Part shown: positions 26,877 to 35,773 of the stretch, piece by piece
Layout: each line of letters begins with the position of its first letter
How positions within the stretch are numbered: position 1 is the stretch's first letter
NCBI GenBank assembly: GCA_017383485.1
Contig: JAFNXM010000013.1
Span: forward strand, 26,800-90,799
Length of the DNA: 64,000 nt
Reading direction: 5' to 3'
From: Bacteroidaceae bacterium
GTDB taxonomy: Bacteria > Bacteroidota > Bacteroidia > Bacteroidales > Bacteroidaceae
Position numbers and translations under genes: made by a program
Notes under the pieces: generated by a model
What the model was told of the DNA's origin: nothing
The model's database searches: none
Seen by the model: the letters and a program-made list of their open reading frames with translations, nothing else

Positions 26877-26960
26877 GAAAGTAAGACTTTGTTGAAAAAA
26901 AGTCTTGGAAAATTTTAACGAGACGGCGCAAAGTTTTTACAAACCCTTGACTTTTTTTTG
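26877..26960 (+). repeat. Intergenic inverted-repeat element, copy D
   Basis: The core AACGAGACGGCGCAAAGT starts at 26917. The left end (AAAGTAAGACTTTGTTGAAA) and right end (ACCCTTGACTTTTTTT) are diverged inverted repeats. Confidence 0.7.
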
Positions 26961-27131
26961 AAGAACTCTCCTTCGGTTTTTATGAAAATCTGTTACTTTC
27001 CCACTAAAAAACCTTGAGTAGACCTCATTTTGGTAGAAAACAGCATCAAAAAAACTATTTTCTGTTGCTCTGAGAATCGCGTATTTCCAACCAAAGGTAG
27101 AGGTGGAGGATTTTAAGCGAAAATTGGTCTC

Positions 27132-27158
27132 GAAAAATGCGAATTTTTTTGACAAAAA
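27132..27158 (-). repeat. 25-mer motif copy 4
   Basis: Reverse orientation: TGCGAATTTTTTTGACAAAA preceded by an A-run. Confidence 0.55.
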
Positions 27159-27304
27159 GTGTGGGCTTTGAGATAGAATGGGGTGATGAGTGTTCTAAGC
27201 ATTTTGACTGTTCTGGCTAGTGCTCCAGCCTGCTCAGAGGAGTGTGTGAAACTCTGAATACTCTGAGGACTCTGAGAATTTCTAGTGCTCCAACCTTCAC
27301 CACA

Positions 27305-27342
27305 CAAAAAAAGAGGCGCCACCTGTTGGGGTGACGTCTCTT
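27305..27342 (-). terminator. alaS terminator
   Basis: On the minus strand AGAGACGTCACC pairs with GGTGGCGCCTCT and is followed by TTTTTTTG. Confidence 0.75.
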
Positions 27343-27381
27343 TGGTAATATATTGGGTATTTGTCCCTTCGTGGCGGGGGA

Positions 27382-30009
27382 TTATAATCCTGCCAATTCG
27401 ATGACTTTGTCTACGGCTGCTTCGAGTCCGTCGGCATCCTTACCACCTGCTGTCGCAAAGTGTGGTGCACCACCGCCGCCGCCCTTGATTAGACGAGCTG
27501 CTTCGCGTACCATCGCGCCGGCGTTGTAGCCGCGTGATTCGATCAGATTCTTGCTCAACATCACTGTCAAGAGTGGCTTGCCCTCGTGTGTGCTACCGAT
27601 GACGCAGAGGAGGTTTTCGGGCAACATGCCTGCCAATTGGAAAGCAAGGTCTTTCACAGCATCAGGAGTGGTGCTGGTGGGGATCACTGTCTTCACTACT
27701 TTCACACCGTCGATGTCCTTAGCGCTTTCGATGAGTTTACCGCGCATTGCTTGGATACGTTCTTTGACGAAATCTTCCACTTGACGCTTCAGACCGTCGT
27801 TTTCTTCGATAGTCTTCTTGATCGCTACGGTCAAATCCTTGGCGTTGTTGAAGAGTGCCTTCATGCCTTCGACCATGTCCTCCATAGCGTAGATGCTTTC
27901 TTCGGCAGCCTGGCCAGTGATAGCTTCGATACGGCGTACACCAGCTGCTACGCTGCTTTCGCTCAGGATGCGGATCATGCCGATCTGGCCTGTGCTTGAG
28001 GCATGGCAACCACCACAGAATTCGACGCTAGTACCAAATTGTACGACGCGTACACGATCGCCATATTTTTCGCCGAAGAGGGCAATAGCACCGAGCTTCT
28101 TAGCTTCGTCCATAGGGAGATCGCGGTGATCCTGGAGGGCAATGTTTTCGCGGATGCGGCTGTTGACAAGGCGTTCCACTTGGCGCAATTCCTCGCGTGT
28201 CACCTTTTGGAAGTGGCTGAAGTCGAAGCGGAGGTAGTCGGGAGTGACGAGCGAACCCTTTTGTTCGACGTGGGTGCCGAGCACTTCGCGCAAGGCTTGG
28301 TCGAGCAAGTGAGTAGCGGTGTGGTTGGCTTCGCTGCGGCGGCGTGCCTTGACGTCTACTTGTGCGTGGAATGTAGCGCTAGGGTCTGCGGGCAATTGGC
28401 GTGTGAGGTGGATAGGCAGATTGTTTTCGCGCTTAGTGTCGAAGATTTCTACCTTTTCACCCGCATTGGTCAATACACCGGTGTCGCCCACCTGTCCACC
28501 CATTTCGGCGTAGAAGGGTGTGGTGTCGAGCACCAGTTCGTAGTGTGTCTGTTTCTTTTGTTGTACGCGGCGATAGCGCAGGATGCGGCATTCGTGTTCG
28601 GTCTCGTCCCAGCCCACGAATTGTGTTTCGCCTTCGCCCAATACTACCCAATCGTCGGTCTCGACGGCTGCAGCATTGCGGGCACGTTCCTTTTGCTTCT
28701 GCATGTCAGCGTTGAATTGTTCCTCGTTGACAGTCATACCGTGCTCAGCGCAGATGAGCTGGGTCAAGTCGAAGGGGAAGCCATAGGTGTCGAACAGAGT
28801 GAAGGCTTTGCTGCCGTCCACTTCGGTCTGGCCTGCAGCCTTGGTTTCGCTGATGACGCCGTCGAGCAAGTTGATACCTGTGGCGAGGGTGCGGAGGAAG
28901 GATTCTTCTTCTTCCTTCATCACACGTGAGATGAGCACCTCTTGTGCTGGGAGTTCGGGATAAGCATGTCCCATTTCGGCTACGAGGGTAGGCACGAGTT
29001 GGTATATGAAGGCGCTGCGGCGGTCGAGGAATGTGTAGGCGTAGCGTACGGCACGGCGCAGGATGCGGCGAATCACATAACCAGCCTTAGCATTAGAAGG
29101 CAATTGACCATCTGCGATTGAGAAGGCGATAGCACGCAGGTGGTCGGCAATGACGCGCATAGCGATGTCTACCTTTTCGTCCTTGCCATACTCAAAACCG
29201 CTCAATTCGCCGATCTTGCGAATGATGGGTTGGAAAACGTCAGTGTCGTAGTTGGAGTTTTTGCCCTGCATCACACGCACCAAGCGTTCGAAACCCATAC
29301 CGGTATCAATAACCTTGGCGGGCAGAGGTTCGAGCGAACCATCAGCCTTGCGGTTGTATTGCATGAACACGAGGTTCCATATTTCGATCACTTCAGGGTT
29401 GTCCTTGTTCACCAATTCGGCACCGGGTACTTTAGCCTTCTCTTCCTCAGAGCGGCCGTCGATATGGATTTCTGAGCAGGGACCGCAGGGGCCTGTGTCG
29501 CCCATTTCCCAGAAGTTGTCCTTCTTGTTACCATTGATGATATGGTCGGCGGGGAAGAATGCTTCCCAGTACTTAGCAGCTTCGTCGTCGCGTTCGAGAC
29601 CTTCTTCCTTGGAACCTTCGAATACGGTGACGTAGAGATTCTTGGGGTCGATCTTGAGCACATCTACCAAGTAGCGATATGCCCATTCGATAGACTCCTT
29701 TTTGAAGTAGTCGCCGAAACTCCAGTTGCCCAACATCTCGAACATTGTGTGGTGGTAGGTGTCGTGACCCACTTCTTCCAGGTCGTTGTGCTTGCCCGAT
29801 ACGCGCAGACACTTTTGCGAGTCGCACAGGCGGCGGCTCTTGGGTTCGGTGTTGCCGAGGATGATGTCCTTGAATTGGTTCATACCAGCATTGGTAAACA
29901 TCAATGTGGGGTCATCCTTTACGACCATCGGAGCAGAGGGCACAACGAGGTGACCTTGCTCTTCGAAGAACTTCTTGAATGATTCTCTGATTTCGTTAGC
30001 TGTCATCAT
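27382..30009 (-). CDS. alaS: Alanyl-tRNA synthetase
   Basis: The 875-residue enzyme charges tRNA-Ala. It has the class II catalytic core from the N-terminus ([45 protein letters not shown]), an editing domain with zinc-binding HTATH and CGGCH, and a C-terminal DHHA1 region with [14 protein letters not shown]. The length is normal. Two consecutive ATGs (30009 and 30006) could start it. It lies downstream of the helicase gene but has its own promoter. Confidence 0.97.
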   Translation of the reverse strand: MMTANEIRESFKKFFEEQGHLVVPSAPMVVKDDPTLMFTNAGMNQFKDIILGNTEPKSRRLCDSQKCLRVSGKHNDLEEVGHDTYHHTMFEMLGNWSFGDYFKKESIEWAYRYLVDVLKIDPKNLYVTVFEGSKEEGLERDDEAAKYWEAFFPADHIINGNKKDNFWEMGDTGPCGPCSEIHIDGRSEEEKAKVPGAELVNKDNPEVIEIWNLVFMQYNRKADGSLEPLPAKVIDTGMGFERLVRVMQGKNSNYDTDVFQPIIRKIGELSGFEYGKDEKVDIAMRVIADHLRAIAFSIADGQLPSNAKAGYVIRRILRRAVRYAYTFLDRRSAFIYQLVPTLVAEMGHAYPELPAQEVLISRVMKEEEESFLRTLATGINLLDGVISETKAAGQTEVDGSKAFTLFDTYGFPFDLTQLICAEHGMTVNEEQFNADMQKQKERARNAAAVETDDWVVLGEGETQFVGWDETEHECRILRYRRVQQKKQTHYELVLDTTPFYAEMGGQVGDTGVLTNAGEKVEIFDTKRENNLPIHLTRQLPADPSATFHAQVDVKARRRSEANHTATHLLDQALREVLGTHVEQKGSLVTPDYLRFDFSHFQKVTREELRQVERLVNSRIRENIALQDHRDLPMDEAKKLGAIALFGEKYGDRVRVVQFGTSVEFCGGCHASSTGQIGMIRILSESSVAAGVRRIEAITGQAAEESIYAMEDMVEGMKALFNNAKDLTVAIKKTIEENDGLKRQVEDFVKERIQAMRGKLIESAKDIDGVKVVKTVIPTSTTPDAVKDLAFQLAGMLPENLLCVIGSTHEGKPLLTVMLSKNLIESRGYNAGAMVREAARLIKGGGGGAPHFATAGGKDADGLEAAVDKVIELAGL

Positions 30010-30047
30010 ATTTTATGGTGTTTTTTGGCTTATTTAATTTTCGCGCA

Positions 30048-30055
30048 CAAAATTA
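30048..30055 (-). promoter_or_regulatory. alaS -7 box
   Basis: The minus strand reads TAATTTTG, 39 nt before the first ATG. Confidence 0.45.
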
Positions 30056-30095
30056 ATAAAAAGAATTGAGGTACACAGAGTTTGTGGCATAAAGT

Positions 30096-31568
30096 TTAAC
30101 AATCCTCGTCTTCTTCCTCGATTACGATTTGCTCACTTTTGGGCCAGTTGACCAAATACACGCGATCTGTCGTGCGAGTCAGTGCTGTGTAGAGCCACCG
30201 CAGATAGGAGATGAGGCTGGTGTCCTCGGCTACGACGCCCTTGTCGATAAACACGCGCTCCCACTGTCCGCCCTGGGCCTTATGGCAAGTCAAGGCATAG
30301 GCAAATTTGATTTGCAGCGCATTATAGTAGGAATCGCGTCGCACAGCCTGCATGCGTTCGCGCTGAGAGGGAATGTCCATGTAGTCTTGCAATACGCAGT
30401 CGTACAGGCGCTGGCTCTCTTCGCTGGTAAGTGACGGAGATTCTGATGTTAGGGTGGAGAGGATGACGCGGCATTCCATTTCGAAATCACCGTAGTCGAC
30501 AAAGCGCAACGTAGCATCGGCAAAGCGGAACCCGTGCTGCTCGTGAATGTTGCGCAGACGTACGACCTCGGCCATATCACCATTGGCGATAAAATCAAAG
30601 GGTAGTGACTCTCCTTCTGCCAATCCGGCGCGCAGGGTCTCGGTCCAATAATAATTGTTCTTGACAGCCATCACGCGATCGCCGCGCGACAGTTCCTCCT
30701 CGCGGTCAAATATGCGAGCACGGATACCTTGGTTGTAGATATTGGCACGTCGGTTGGAGCGCGTCACGACGACGACTTCGTCTGCACCACAGTGACTATA
30801 ATTTGTGACGAGCGCTTCAATCAATTCGTCGGCTGGCAGAAATCTCACCTCGCCTCGTTCACCGCCATAGATTGCTGGCATCTGTGCAGCGTCACCTGCT
30901 GCGATGAGTTGGCGTAGTTGGGTAGCGTTGGTCAATACCCCCGAGGCAGAGGCTTGGCGTACCACTTCGGTCAGTTCGGCTTCGATGGCTTCGAGACCAT
31001 AGCGGCGAAATGTGGCGCCGATCAGTGCAGGACTCTCCTCTTCGCCGACTGGCGGCAACTGGGCTGTATCGCCCACCATCAGGAGTCGGCAACCCGAACC
31101 CTCATAGACGAATCGCACCAAGTCGTCCATCAGGCAGCCCGAACCAAACATGGCATTGCCACCGCCGCCAAAACCCATCATCGAGGCTTCGTCTACGACA
31201 AACAGTGTACCTCGATTCTTATTATATCCCATCTGAAAGCGTGTGTCTTCGCCCTTGAAGGTCTCCTGCCTATAAATCATCTTGTGGATGGTATATGCCG
31301 GCATTCCTGCATAACTGCTCAATACCTTTGCTGCACGCCCGGTGGGGGCCAGCAATACCACCTTGCGCCCGATGTCTTTCAACGTACGCACCAGGGCTGC
31401 CACCAGAGATGTCTTGCCCGTACCCGCATAACCGCGCAGGCAGAAAATACTGTCGTCCGAGGCGGCAAACAGAAATTGCTCCAACGCATCAACCGCCGCC
31501 ACCTGATCTGTGGTCGGTGTATGCTGGAAATGGTGGAGCAGCATGGGGCGAAACTGGGGATGAAGCAT
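30096..31568 (-). CDS. RecD-like ATP-dependent DNA helicase
   Basis: The protein has Walker A RGYAGTGKTS, Walker B VVDEASMM, and C-terminal UvrD_C_2 motifs (YALTCHKAQGGQW, YTALTRTTDRVYLV), so it is a superfamily 1B helicase. The frame opens at a TTG at 31649, but a promoter box lies at 31647-31654, so ATG 31568 (490 residues) is preferred. It lacks the RecD2 N-terminal extension and is likely a repair or recombination helicase. The C-terminus is acidic (EEEDEDC). Confidence 0.87.
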   Translation of the reverse strand: MLHPQFRPMLLHHFQHTPTTDQVAAVDALEQFLFAASDDSIFCLRGYAGTGKTSLVAALVRTLKDIGRKVVLLAPTGRAAKVLSSYAGMPAYTIHKMIYRQETFKGEDTRFQMGYNKNRGTLFVVDEASMMGFGGGGNAMFGSGCLMDDLVRFVYEGSGCRLLMVGDTAQLPPVGEEESPALIGATFRRYGLEAIEAELTEVVRQASASGVLTNATQLRQLIAAGDAAQMPAIYGGERGEVRFLPADELIEALVTNYSHCGADEVVVVTRSNRRANIYNQGIRARIFDREEELSRGDRVMAVKNNYYWTETLRAGLAEGESLPFDFIANGDMAEVVRLRNIHEQHGFRFADATLRFVDYGDFEMECRVILSTLTSESPSLTSEESQRLYDCVLQDYMDIPSQRERMQAVRRDSYYNALQIKFAYALTCHKAQGGQWERVFIDKGVVAEDTSLISYLRWLYTALTRTTDRVYLVNWPKSEQIVIEEEDEDC

Positions 31569-31646
31569 AATAAGGCAGAGAGATGATGAGATGACAAAGT
31601 GATTGGCCAAGGAGGGAAAAAGTGTAGCCTCAGGCGACTTTCTGTG

Positions 31647-31654
31647 CAAATTTA
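31647..31654 (-). promoter_or_regulatory. Helicase gene -7 box
   Basis: The minus strand reads TAAATTTG. Its position excludes a start codon upstream of it. Confidence 0.5.
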
Positions 31655-31686
31655 CACAATTCGTCTCAATTCTTCATTTTTTTTAT

Positions 31687-31694
31687 TAACTTCG
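31687..31694 (+). promoter_or_regulatory. DUF554 gene -7 box
   Basis: TAACTTCG is a common variant of TAnnTTTG and is followed by CTCGCAGAA, as in other starts in the window. Confidence 0.45.
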
Positions 31695-31793
31695 CTCGCA
31701 GAATATTTTTGATTTGTGAAAAAATAGAATAAAGTCTTCACACTTCTCAAAAATCAGTAGCCTTAAACCTCTAACCCCTCAACTTAATATCCT

Positions 31794-32486
31794 ATGTTAG
31801 CCATCTTCATCAACTTCCTTGCTGTGATTTTAGGCAGCGCTATTGGCGCTTTGGCTCGTCGTGGTATTCGTGAAAAATACATCACTGTGCTCAACACTGC
31901 CATGGGACTCACAGCCATTGTGCTCGGTATCAATGTGGCTATGCAGAGCATGCAGACCAGCGAATATCCCGTCCTCTTCATCTTCTGTCTGTCCTTCGGT
32001 GGGCTGTTTGGCACCTTGTTGCGCCTGGATAGTAGATTGGAGCGCGCCACAAGTCGCATGTCAAATGGTAGCGAACTGTCTAAGGGTATCACCACCTCTA
32101 TCCTGCTCTGCTGCGTAGGTACATTGGCCATCATGGGGCCTGTGAATAGCGCTTTGAGCGGAGACAATACTTTTTTGATGACGCTGGCTACGATGAACCT
32201 CGTTACTATGGTCGTGATGGCGTCGACCTATGGCTTTGGCGTAGCGATCACTTCTGTCGTGGTCTTCCTGTGGCTGTCGGGTATTTATGGTATAGCCACC
32301 CTTTCCGCCGAATTTATTTCGCCCCAATTGACCTGCGAAATTTCTATCGTCGGTGGTATCCTGATTGCCGCTTCGGGACTCGGTGTACTCAATATCAAGG
32401 ATTGCAAGACGATCAACCTCTTGCCTGCGTTGCTTATGCCGATGCTCTTCTTCCTGGGCAAACGGGTGATAGAAATGATTTTCTAA
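31794..32486 (+). CDS. DUF554 family membrane protein
   Basis: The 230-residue protein has seven or so hydrophobic segments and the DUF554 (YdfK/YqgA) pattern: NFLAVILGSAIGAL, a GLFGTLLRL segment, and ending LLPALLMPMLF. The family is an uncharacterised inner-membrane protein, possibly a transporter. It is a single gene between the helicase (divergent) and the exported-protein cassette (convergent). Confidence 0.88.
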   Translation: MLAIFINFLAVILGSAIGALARRGIREKYITVLNTAMGLTAIVLGINVAMQSMQTSEYPVLFIFCLSFGGLFGTLLRLDSRLERATSRMSNGSELSKGITTSILLCCVGTLAIMGPVNSALSGDNTFLMTLATMNLVTMVVMASTYGFGVAITSVVVFLWLSGIYGIATLSAEFISPQLTCEISIVGGILIAASGLGVLNIKDCKTINLLPALLMPMLFFLGKRVIEMIF

Positions 32487-32510
32487 AGGATATCCCTGAG
32501 ATTAGAATAG

Positions 32511-32547
32511 AACTGGTGTGTCTTAGCAGGTACGCCAGTTTTTTTGT
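32511..32547 (+). terminator. DUF554 terminator
   Basis: AACTGG pairs with CCAGTT across an 18-nt loop and runs into TTTTTTT. Confidence 0.6.
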
Positions 32548-32604
32548 TTGAATATAGGTCGAAATATTGGTATTAAGCAGTGATGAATTAGAAATCAATA
32601 CAAC

Positions 32605-32636
32605 AATAAGAGAGGGAGTGTGACCCCTCTCTTATT
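32605..32636. terminator. Hairpin between convergent units
   Basis: AATAAGAGAGGG pairs with CCCTCTCTTATT. There is no long T-run, so it may act weakly in either direction. Confidence 0.5.
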
Positions 32637-32738
32637 ACATTGAAATTGCAAAAAGATTGTTCGCAAATAATTATTTGACTTGTTTTGATAAACTATTAAA
32701 TGTGAAAATGTAAATTTCTTTATAGAGGCTACATGGTG

Positions 32739-33674
32739 TTACCTTATAAACCAATTCTCTCTTATGGTTTGTGCTTTCTGGTTTTGTCCAAATGCAACTC
32801 CAATTGCTCGAATTGCTTCAATTTTAGACTTCTCTAAAATAACTGAATCACGCATCAGCTCTTTAGAAAATTCCCAATCGTCACCGATACGCATGCGGAT
32901 GGATTCAGCTAAGGTCAAAGCGTCTTCCCAACAAGATGAAGTGGGATCTATAGATGCAAGATATGCACCAGCTATAGCAGCACTCTTAGAGTCTTGGCCT
33001 GCGTTCCAAATGCTTCTAGCTTTATTTACTTTTGTCGCGCAATCGTAATCAATGTATTGCTGATATATATCAAACATGCACTTTTCAATATCCGTATAAT
33101 TGTTACTACATGTGGGCACAGCACTTAGCAAGCAAAGTGCTTCTTCGTAATCACGTTGGAGGGCAAATTTGCGAGCTTGAGTGATTATAGCTGGCGTTTG
33201 AGAGTCGTAATACTGGTAAATTTTTAGCTTGGCTTCTTTCAGGAAATTTTGAATTTGATGATTCCCTATTGAAATATGACTAAAAGCAGCTCCATACGCT
33301 TTTGACTCATTATGACCAGCTCCAGTTAAAGTGATAACTGTGGATGCGAACTTCTCACCTGTATAGTTATTCCCTATAAATAGCTCTAGATCAGTAGCAA
33401 TTGTGACTAATGGACGTAGCCCGCTTGTTACTTCCTTTGAATTTTCTATTAAGTTTGCAACTATACAGAAATTGGAGAATAATGTGCTACCCTCCATGCC
33501 ATTTAAAGTGATGATTTGTCTTATTTTTGATTCAAGTTTGGCTTGCGCCATTGGAGCTAGTGCATCGACCTGCTGAGGAACAAGTACCATCATGGGAATG
33601 ATGCAGTCACTCTGTGCTTTTGAGCCTAATATAGTCATTCCAAACATTACAATGGCTAATATAGATTTCTTCAT
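32739..33674 (-). CDS. Exported protein of unknown function, cassette gene 5
   Basis: I do not recognise a named family. The 311-residue product has a signal peptide (ILGSKA/QSD). Residues 25-130 look alpha/beta (MMVLVPQQVDALAPM, then a strand-rich stretch with VITLTGAG). The second half is helical with repeat-like segments (ARKFALQRDYEEALCLLSA, then ARSIWNAGQDSKSAA), resembling TPR or assembly-type helices. It is the last gene of the AT-rich five-gene run, 13 bp after the previous one. An envelope-assembly role similar to CsgG-family partners is only a guess. Confidence 0.7.
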   Translation of the reverse strand: MKKSILAIVMFGMTILGSKAQSDCIIPMMVLVPQQVDALAPMAQAKLESKIRQIITLNGMEGSTLFSNFCIVANLIENSKEVTSGLRPLVTIATDLELFIGNNYTGEKFASTVITLTGAGHNESKAYGAAFSHISIGNHQIQNFLKEAKLKIYQYYDSQTPAIITQARKFALQRDYEEALCLLSAVPTCSNNYTDIEKCMFDIYQQYIDYDCATKVNKARSIWNAGQDSKSAAIAGAYLASIDPTSSCWEDALTLAESIRMRIGDDWEFSKELMRDSVILEKSKIEAIRAIGVAFGQNQKAQTIRENWFIR

Positions 33675-33687
33675 AACAATTGTTTTC

Positions 33688-34635
33688 TTATTTAATGAAC
33701 ATATTGACTTTTCCTAATCCACGTATTTTGTATTCGGCATTAACTCCGTAGGATTCTAGATGATTTACAAGCTTTTGGGCAATATCCTTTGCTCCTTGTT
33801 TGCGCTGTCTGCCGCGTATTGTAGCAGTTAGTGGAATGTAAACACCTTGATAACGTATGAATGTGTTACCGCTTTGCACTCTTTCTAATCCATTGCCATC
33901 GACAGAATTATCATAGAGGAAATCTTCTATTTGCTCACGTAAGGTGTATTCCCCTATTTTACTATTCATATTTATGCTAGTAGAAGATGTCGTTTTGATC
34001 TCAAATGCAACCATACGTCCCTTAGTCAGCATGCTTTGATAATAAGACATCATTTTTGAGAGAAAAGCATCCATGTTTTCGCTAGCTGCTTCTCGAAGCA
34101 AAACCGTAGGATCGGAAGATGTAGATGGTTTACCCATGCCTGAAATAGGAGCAAAGTTCCTATTTGTATATGCATCTGTCCCATTAAGCACATAGGAGAT
34201 ACGATATTCTGGACCATTTTTGACCAGATTAAATTGTAATTTAACTAGTATATCTGCTTCAGAATTTCTTATAATGGCCTCATCAATGCTTTCTGATTCA
34301 TCGCCAGTATTGGATACGGCGATAGCTGCATCTGCTTTTGCATTGTTTATAGCTTCAATGAGGTCTACTATCACAATATCCCCATTCCGATCTGTCATAA
34401 GCTGAGCAATCTGTGTTAAAACAGCGTGAAGAATAGGGTCCTCAGATAGAGCTCTTTCATAATCTGGAATAGTCTCTAGAATGCCATTATTGTTAAATTG
34501 CTGAGTATAGCCATGGCTTTTGCAATAAATCAAGTCTGGTACTATCATTACATGAGGCGGTGTCATCGCCTTTTGAGCGATGCTGTTACCAACAGCTATA
34601 AGCGTGGCAATACAAAATATCAATACTCGTTTCAT
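33688..34635 (-). CDS. Exported protein of unknown function, cassette gene 4
   Basis: The 315-residue product has a signal peptide (VGNSIA/QKA). The body shows alternating strands and helices: VMIVPDLIYCK, DIVIVDLIEAINNAKADAA, ADILVKLQFNLVKNGPEYRISYVLNGTDAYT (in two parts), and a C-terminal region VKAEYK-like ending NAEYKIRGLGKVNMFIK. The pattern of a TolB/CsgG-like N-terminal fold is suggestive; I cannot assign a family with confidence. It follows the small lipoprotein by 20 bp and precedes gene 5 by 13 bp. Confidence 0.7.
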   Translation of the reverse strand: MKRVLIFCIATLIAVGNSIAQKAMTPPHVMIVPDLIYCKSHGYTQQFNNNGILETIPDYERALSEDPILHAVLTQIAQLMTDRNGDIVIVDLIEAINNAKADAAIAVSNTGDESESIDEAIIRNSEADILVKLQFNLVKNGPEYRISYVLNGTDAYTNRNFAPISGMGKPSTSSDPTVLLREAASENMDAFLSKMMSYYQSMLTKGRMVAFEIKTTSSTSINMNSKIGEYTLREQIEDFLYDNSVDGNGLERVQSGNTFIRYQGVYIPLTATIRGRQRKQGAKDIAQKLVNHLESYGVNAEYKIRGLGKVNMFIK

Positions 34636-34655
34636 TTTATTGTTGTGAATTTTTG

Positions 34656-35138
34656 TTATTTTACAATGATATTGTCTTTTACAAAATGTTGGCGTAATGC
34701 AGACCGGTTAACAGTGACGATAACTCCAGCTGTCTTAGTACCATTCCCTTGGTATATTTGAATGGTAGATTTTCTTCTATTTATTCTCGAAACATATCTT
34801 GTATAGTCTCCGTTATCCGAGAAGAATTGGTCAAAATAGTCCTCATATTTTTGGCGGGCATTTGCCTCGTCTACTATTGGGTAGGCATTGCACGTTCCAT
34901 TTCCAGCTTGAATTCCAGTGAATACCACATCGTAAACAGCCTTTTTCTTTGCTTGCTTTATAGCGTTTGTTCTATTTTTCCCCGAAGCCCATGCGCGCAG
35001 CGTCTGGTTACCATCCATATTTACTCCTAAACACTCTGTTGAATAACTTTGAAGAGCAGGAGTTACAACCTTTTGGGTTTGACAACTGGTAAGTAATAAA
35101 ATTGTTACAATGGCTTGTAGGCATATAAATTTATTCAT
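34656..35138 (-). CDS. Small lipoprotein, LPP20-like, cassette gene 3
   Basis: The 160-residue product has a lipobox (ILLLTSC) with Cys about residue 19, so it is probably an outer-membrane lipoprotein. The middle ASGKNRTNAIKQAKKKAVYD resembles the alanine/lysine helix of LPP20-type lipoproteins that often accompany CsgG-like proteins. Two further cysteines (about 37 and 83) lie downstream. Part of the five-gene exported cassette. Confidence 0.72.
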   Translation of the reverse strand: MNKFICLQAIVTILLLTSCQTQKVVTPALQSYSTECLGVNMDGNQTLRAWASGKNRTNAIKQAKKKAVYDVVFTGIQAGNGTCNAYPIVDEANARQKYEDYFDQFFSDNGDYTRYVSRINRRKSTIQIYQGNGTKTAGVIVTVNRSALRQHFVKDNIIVK

Positions 35139-35286
35139 AATATAACTATTTGGAATGATATATTAATAGTACATCTTTGTATTTACTTTCTACTATTTAA
35201 AAGGATCTTCAAACGAGTATGGTTTGGGTAGAAAAGTAATTTTATATACAATTAACTTATGATAAAGCGTGCTAACTCTGCGATAA

Positions 35287-35766
35287 TTACCATAGGTTTG
35301 AAAATCCTTGAATAATGCCTTTGTTTTCGAGCCACTTTATAAGAGATTCTTTGTCGATAGTGAGCCGAGCACTCGTTTCGTACATTTTTGTCTGTTTGTT
35401 TTTTATCACTGAAAGTGACATTGGCTCTAGTGTTGCATAGTTTAAGTATAATTTTTCACGCCAAAATGCCTGGAGCTCCATGTCCTTAACATGTTCAATA
35501 GTGGGATCGCTAATCAGAGGTTTTTGACCAGGATGCCCTTTGTGTGGCGCTACTCCACGGAACATGACACCACGAACAGCATACTCCTTTGTAAGATTTT
35601 CAGCATCTTTGGTTGGGTTCCTCTTTGTGCTAACAACGATAGTTATTTGATATTCTCCATTGTGCCCTTGTCCAGCACTCATTATGGAGAAATCTTGACC
35701 TTTAGCGATGGCGATACTCATGCATAGTATCGTTAATAAAAAAAATCTTTTTATCATAATTATCAT
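35287..35766 (-). CDS. Small exported protein, cassette gene 2
   Basis: The 159-residue product has a signal peptide (SIAIAKG/QDF). The start may be ATG 35766 or ATG 35757, three codons later. The body begins with a strand-rich stretch (EYQITIVVSTKRNPTKDAEN) and contains RGVMFRGVAPHKGHPGQKPL. No family is recognised. It begins 7 bp after the first cassette gene and is followed by a 148-bp gap. Confidence 0.68.
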   Translation of the reverse strand: MIIMIKRFFLLTILCMSIAIAKGQDFSIMSAGQGHNGEYQITIVVSTKRNPTKDAENLTKEYAVRGVMFRGVAPHKGHPGQKPLISDPTIEHVKDMELQAFWREKLYLNYATLEPMSLSVIKNKQTKMYETSARLTIDKESLIKWLENKGIIQGFSNLW

Positions 35767-35773
35767 GTTTTAG

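Larger units (their letters stand above)
26673..27381. other. Convergent intergenic region with terminators, element D and two 25-mers
   Basis: No gene is seen. It holds the GH20 terminator (26701-26734), 25-mer motifs (26801, 27132), element D (26877-26960) and the alaS terminator (27305-27342). Confidence 0.6.

Noticed and set aside
30096-31649. TTG start at 31649 for the RecD-like helicase
   Set aside because: A TAAATTTG promoter box overlaps it, and the extra residues are not helicase-like.
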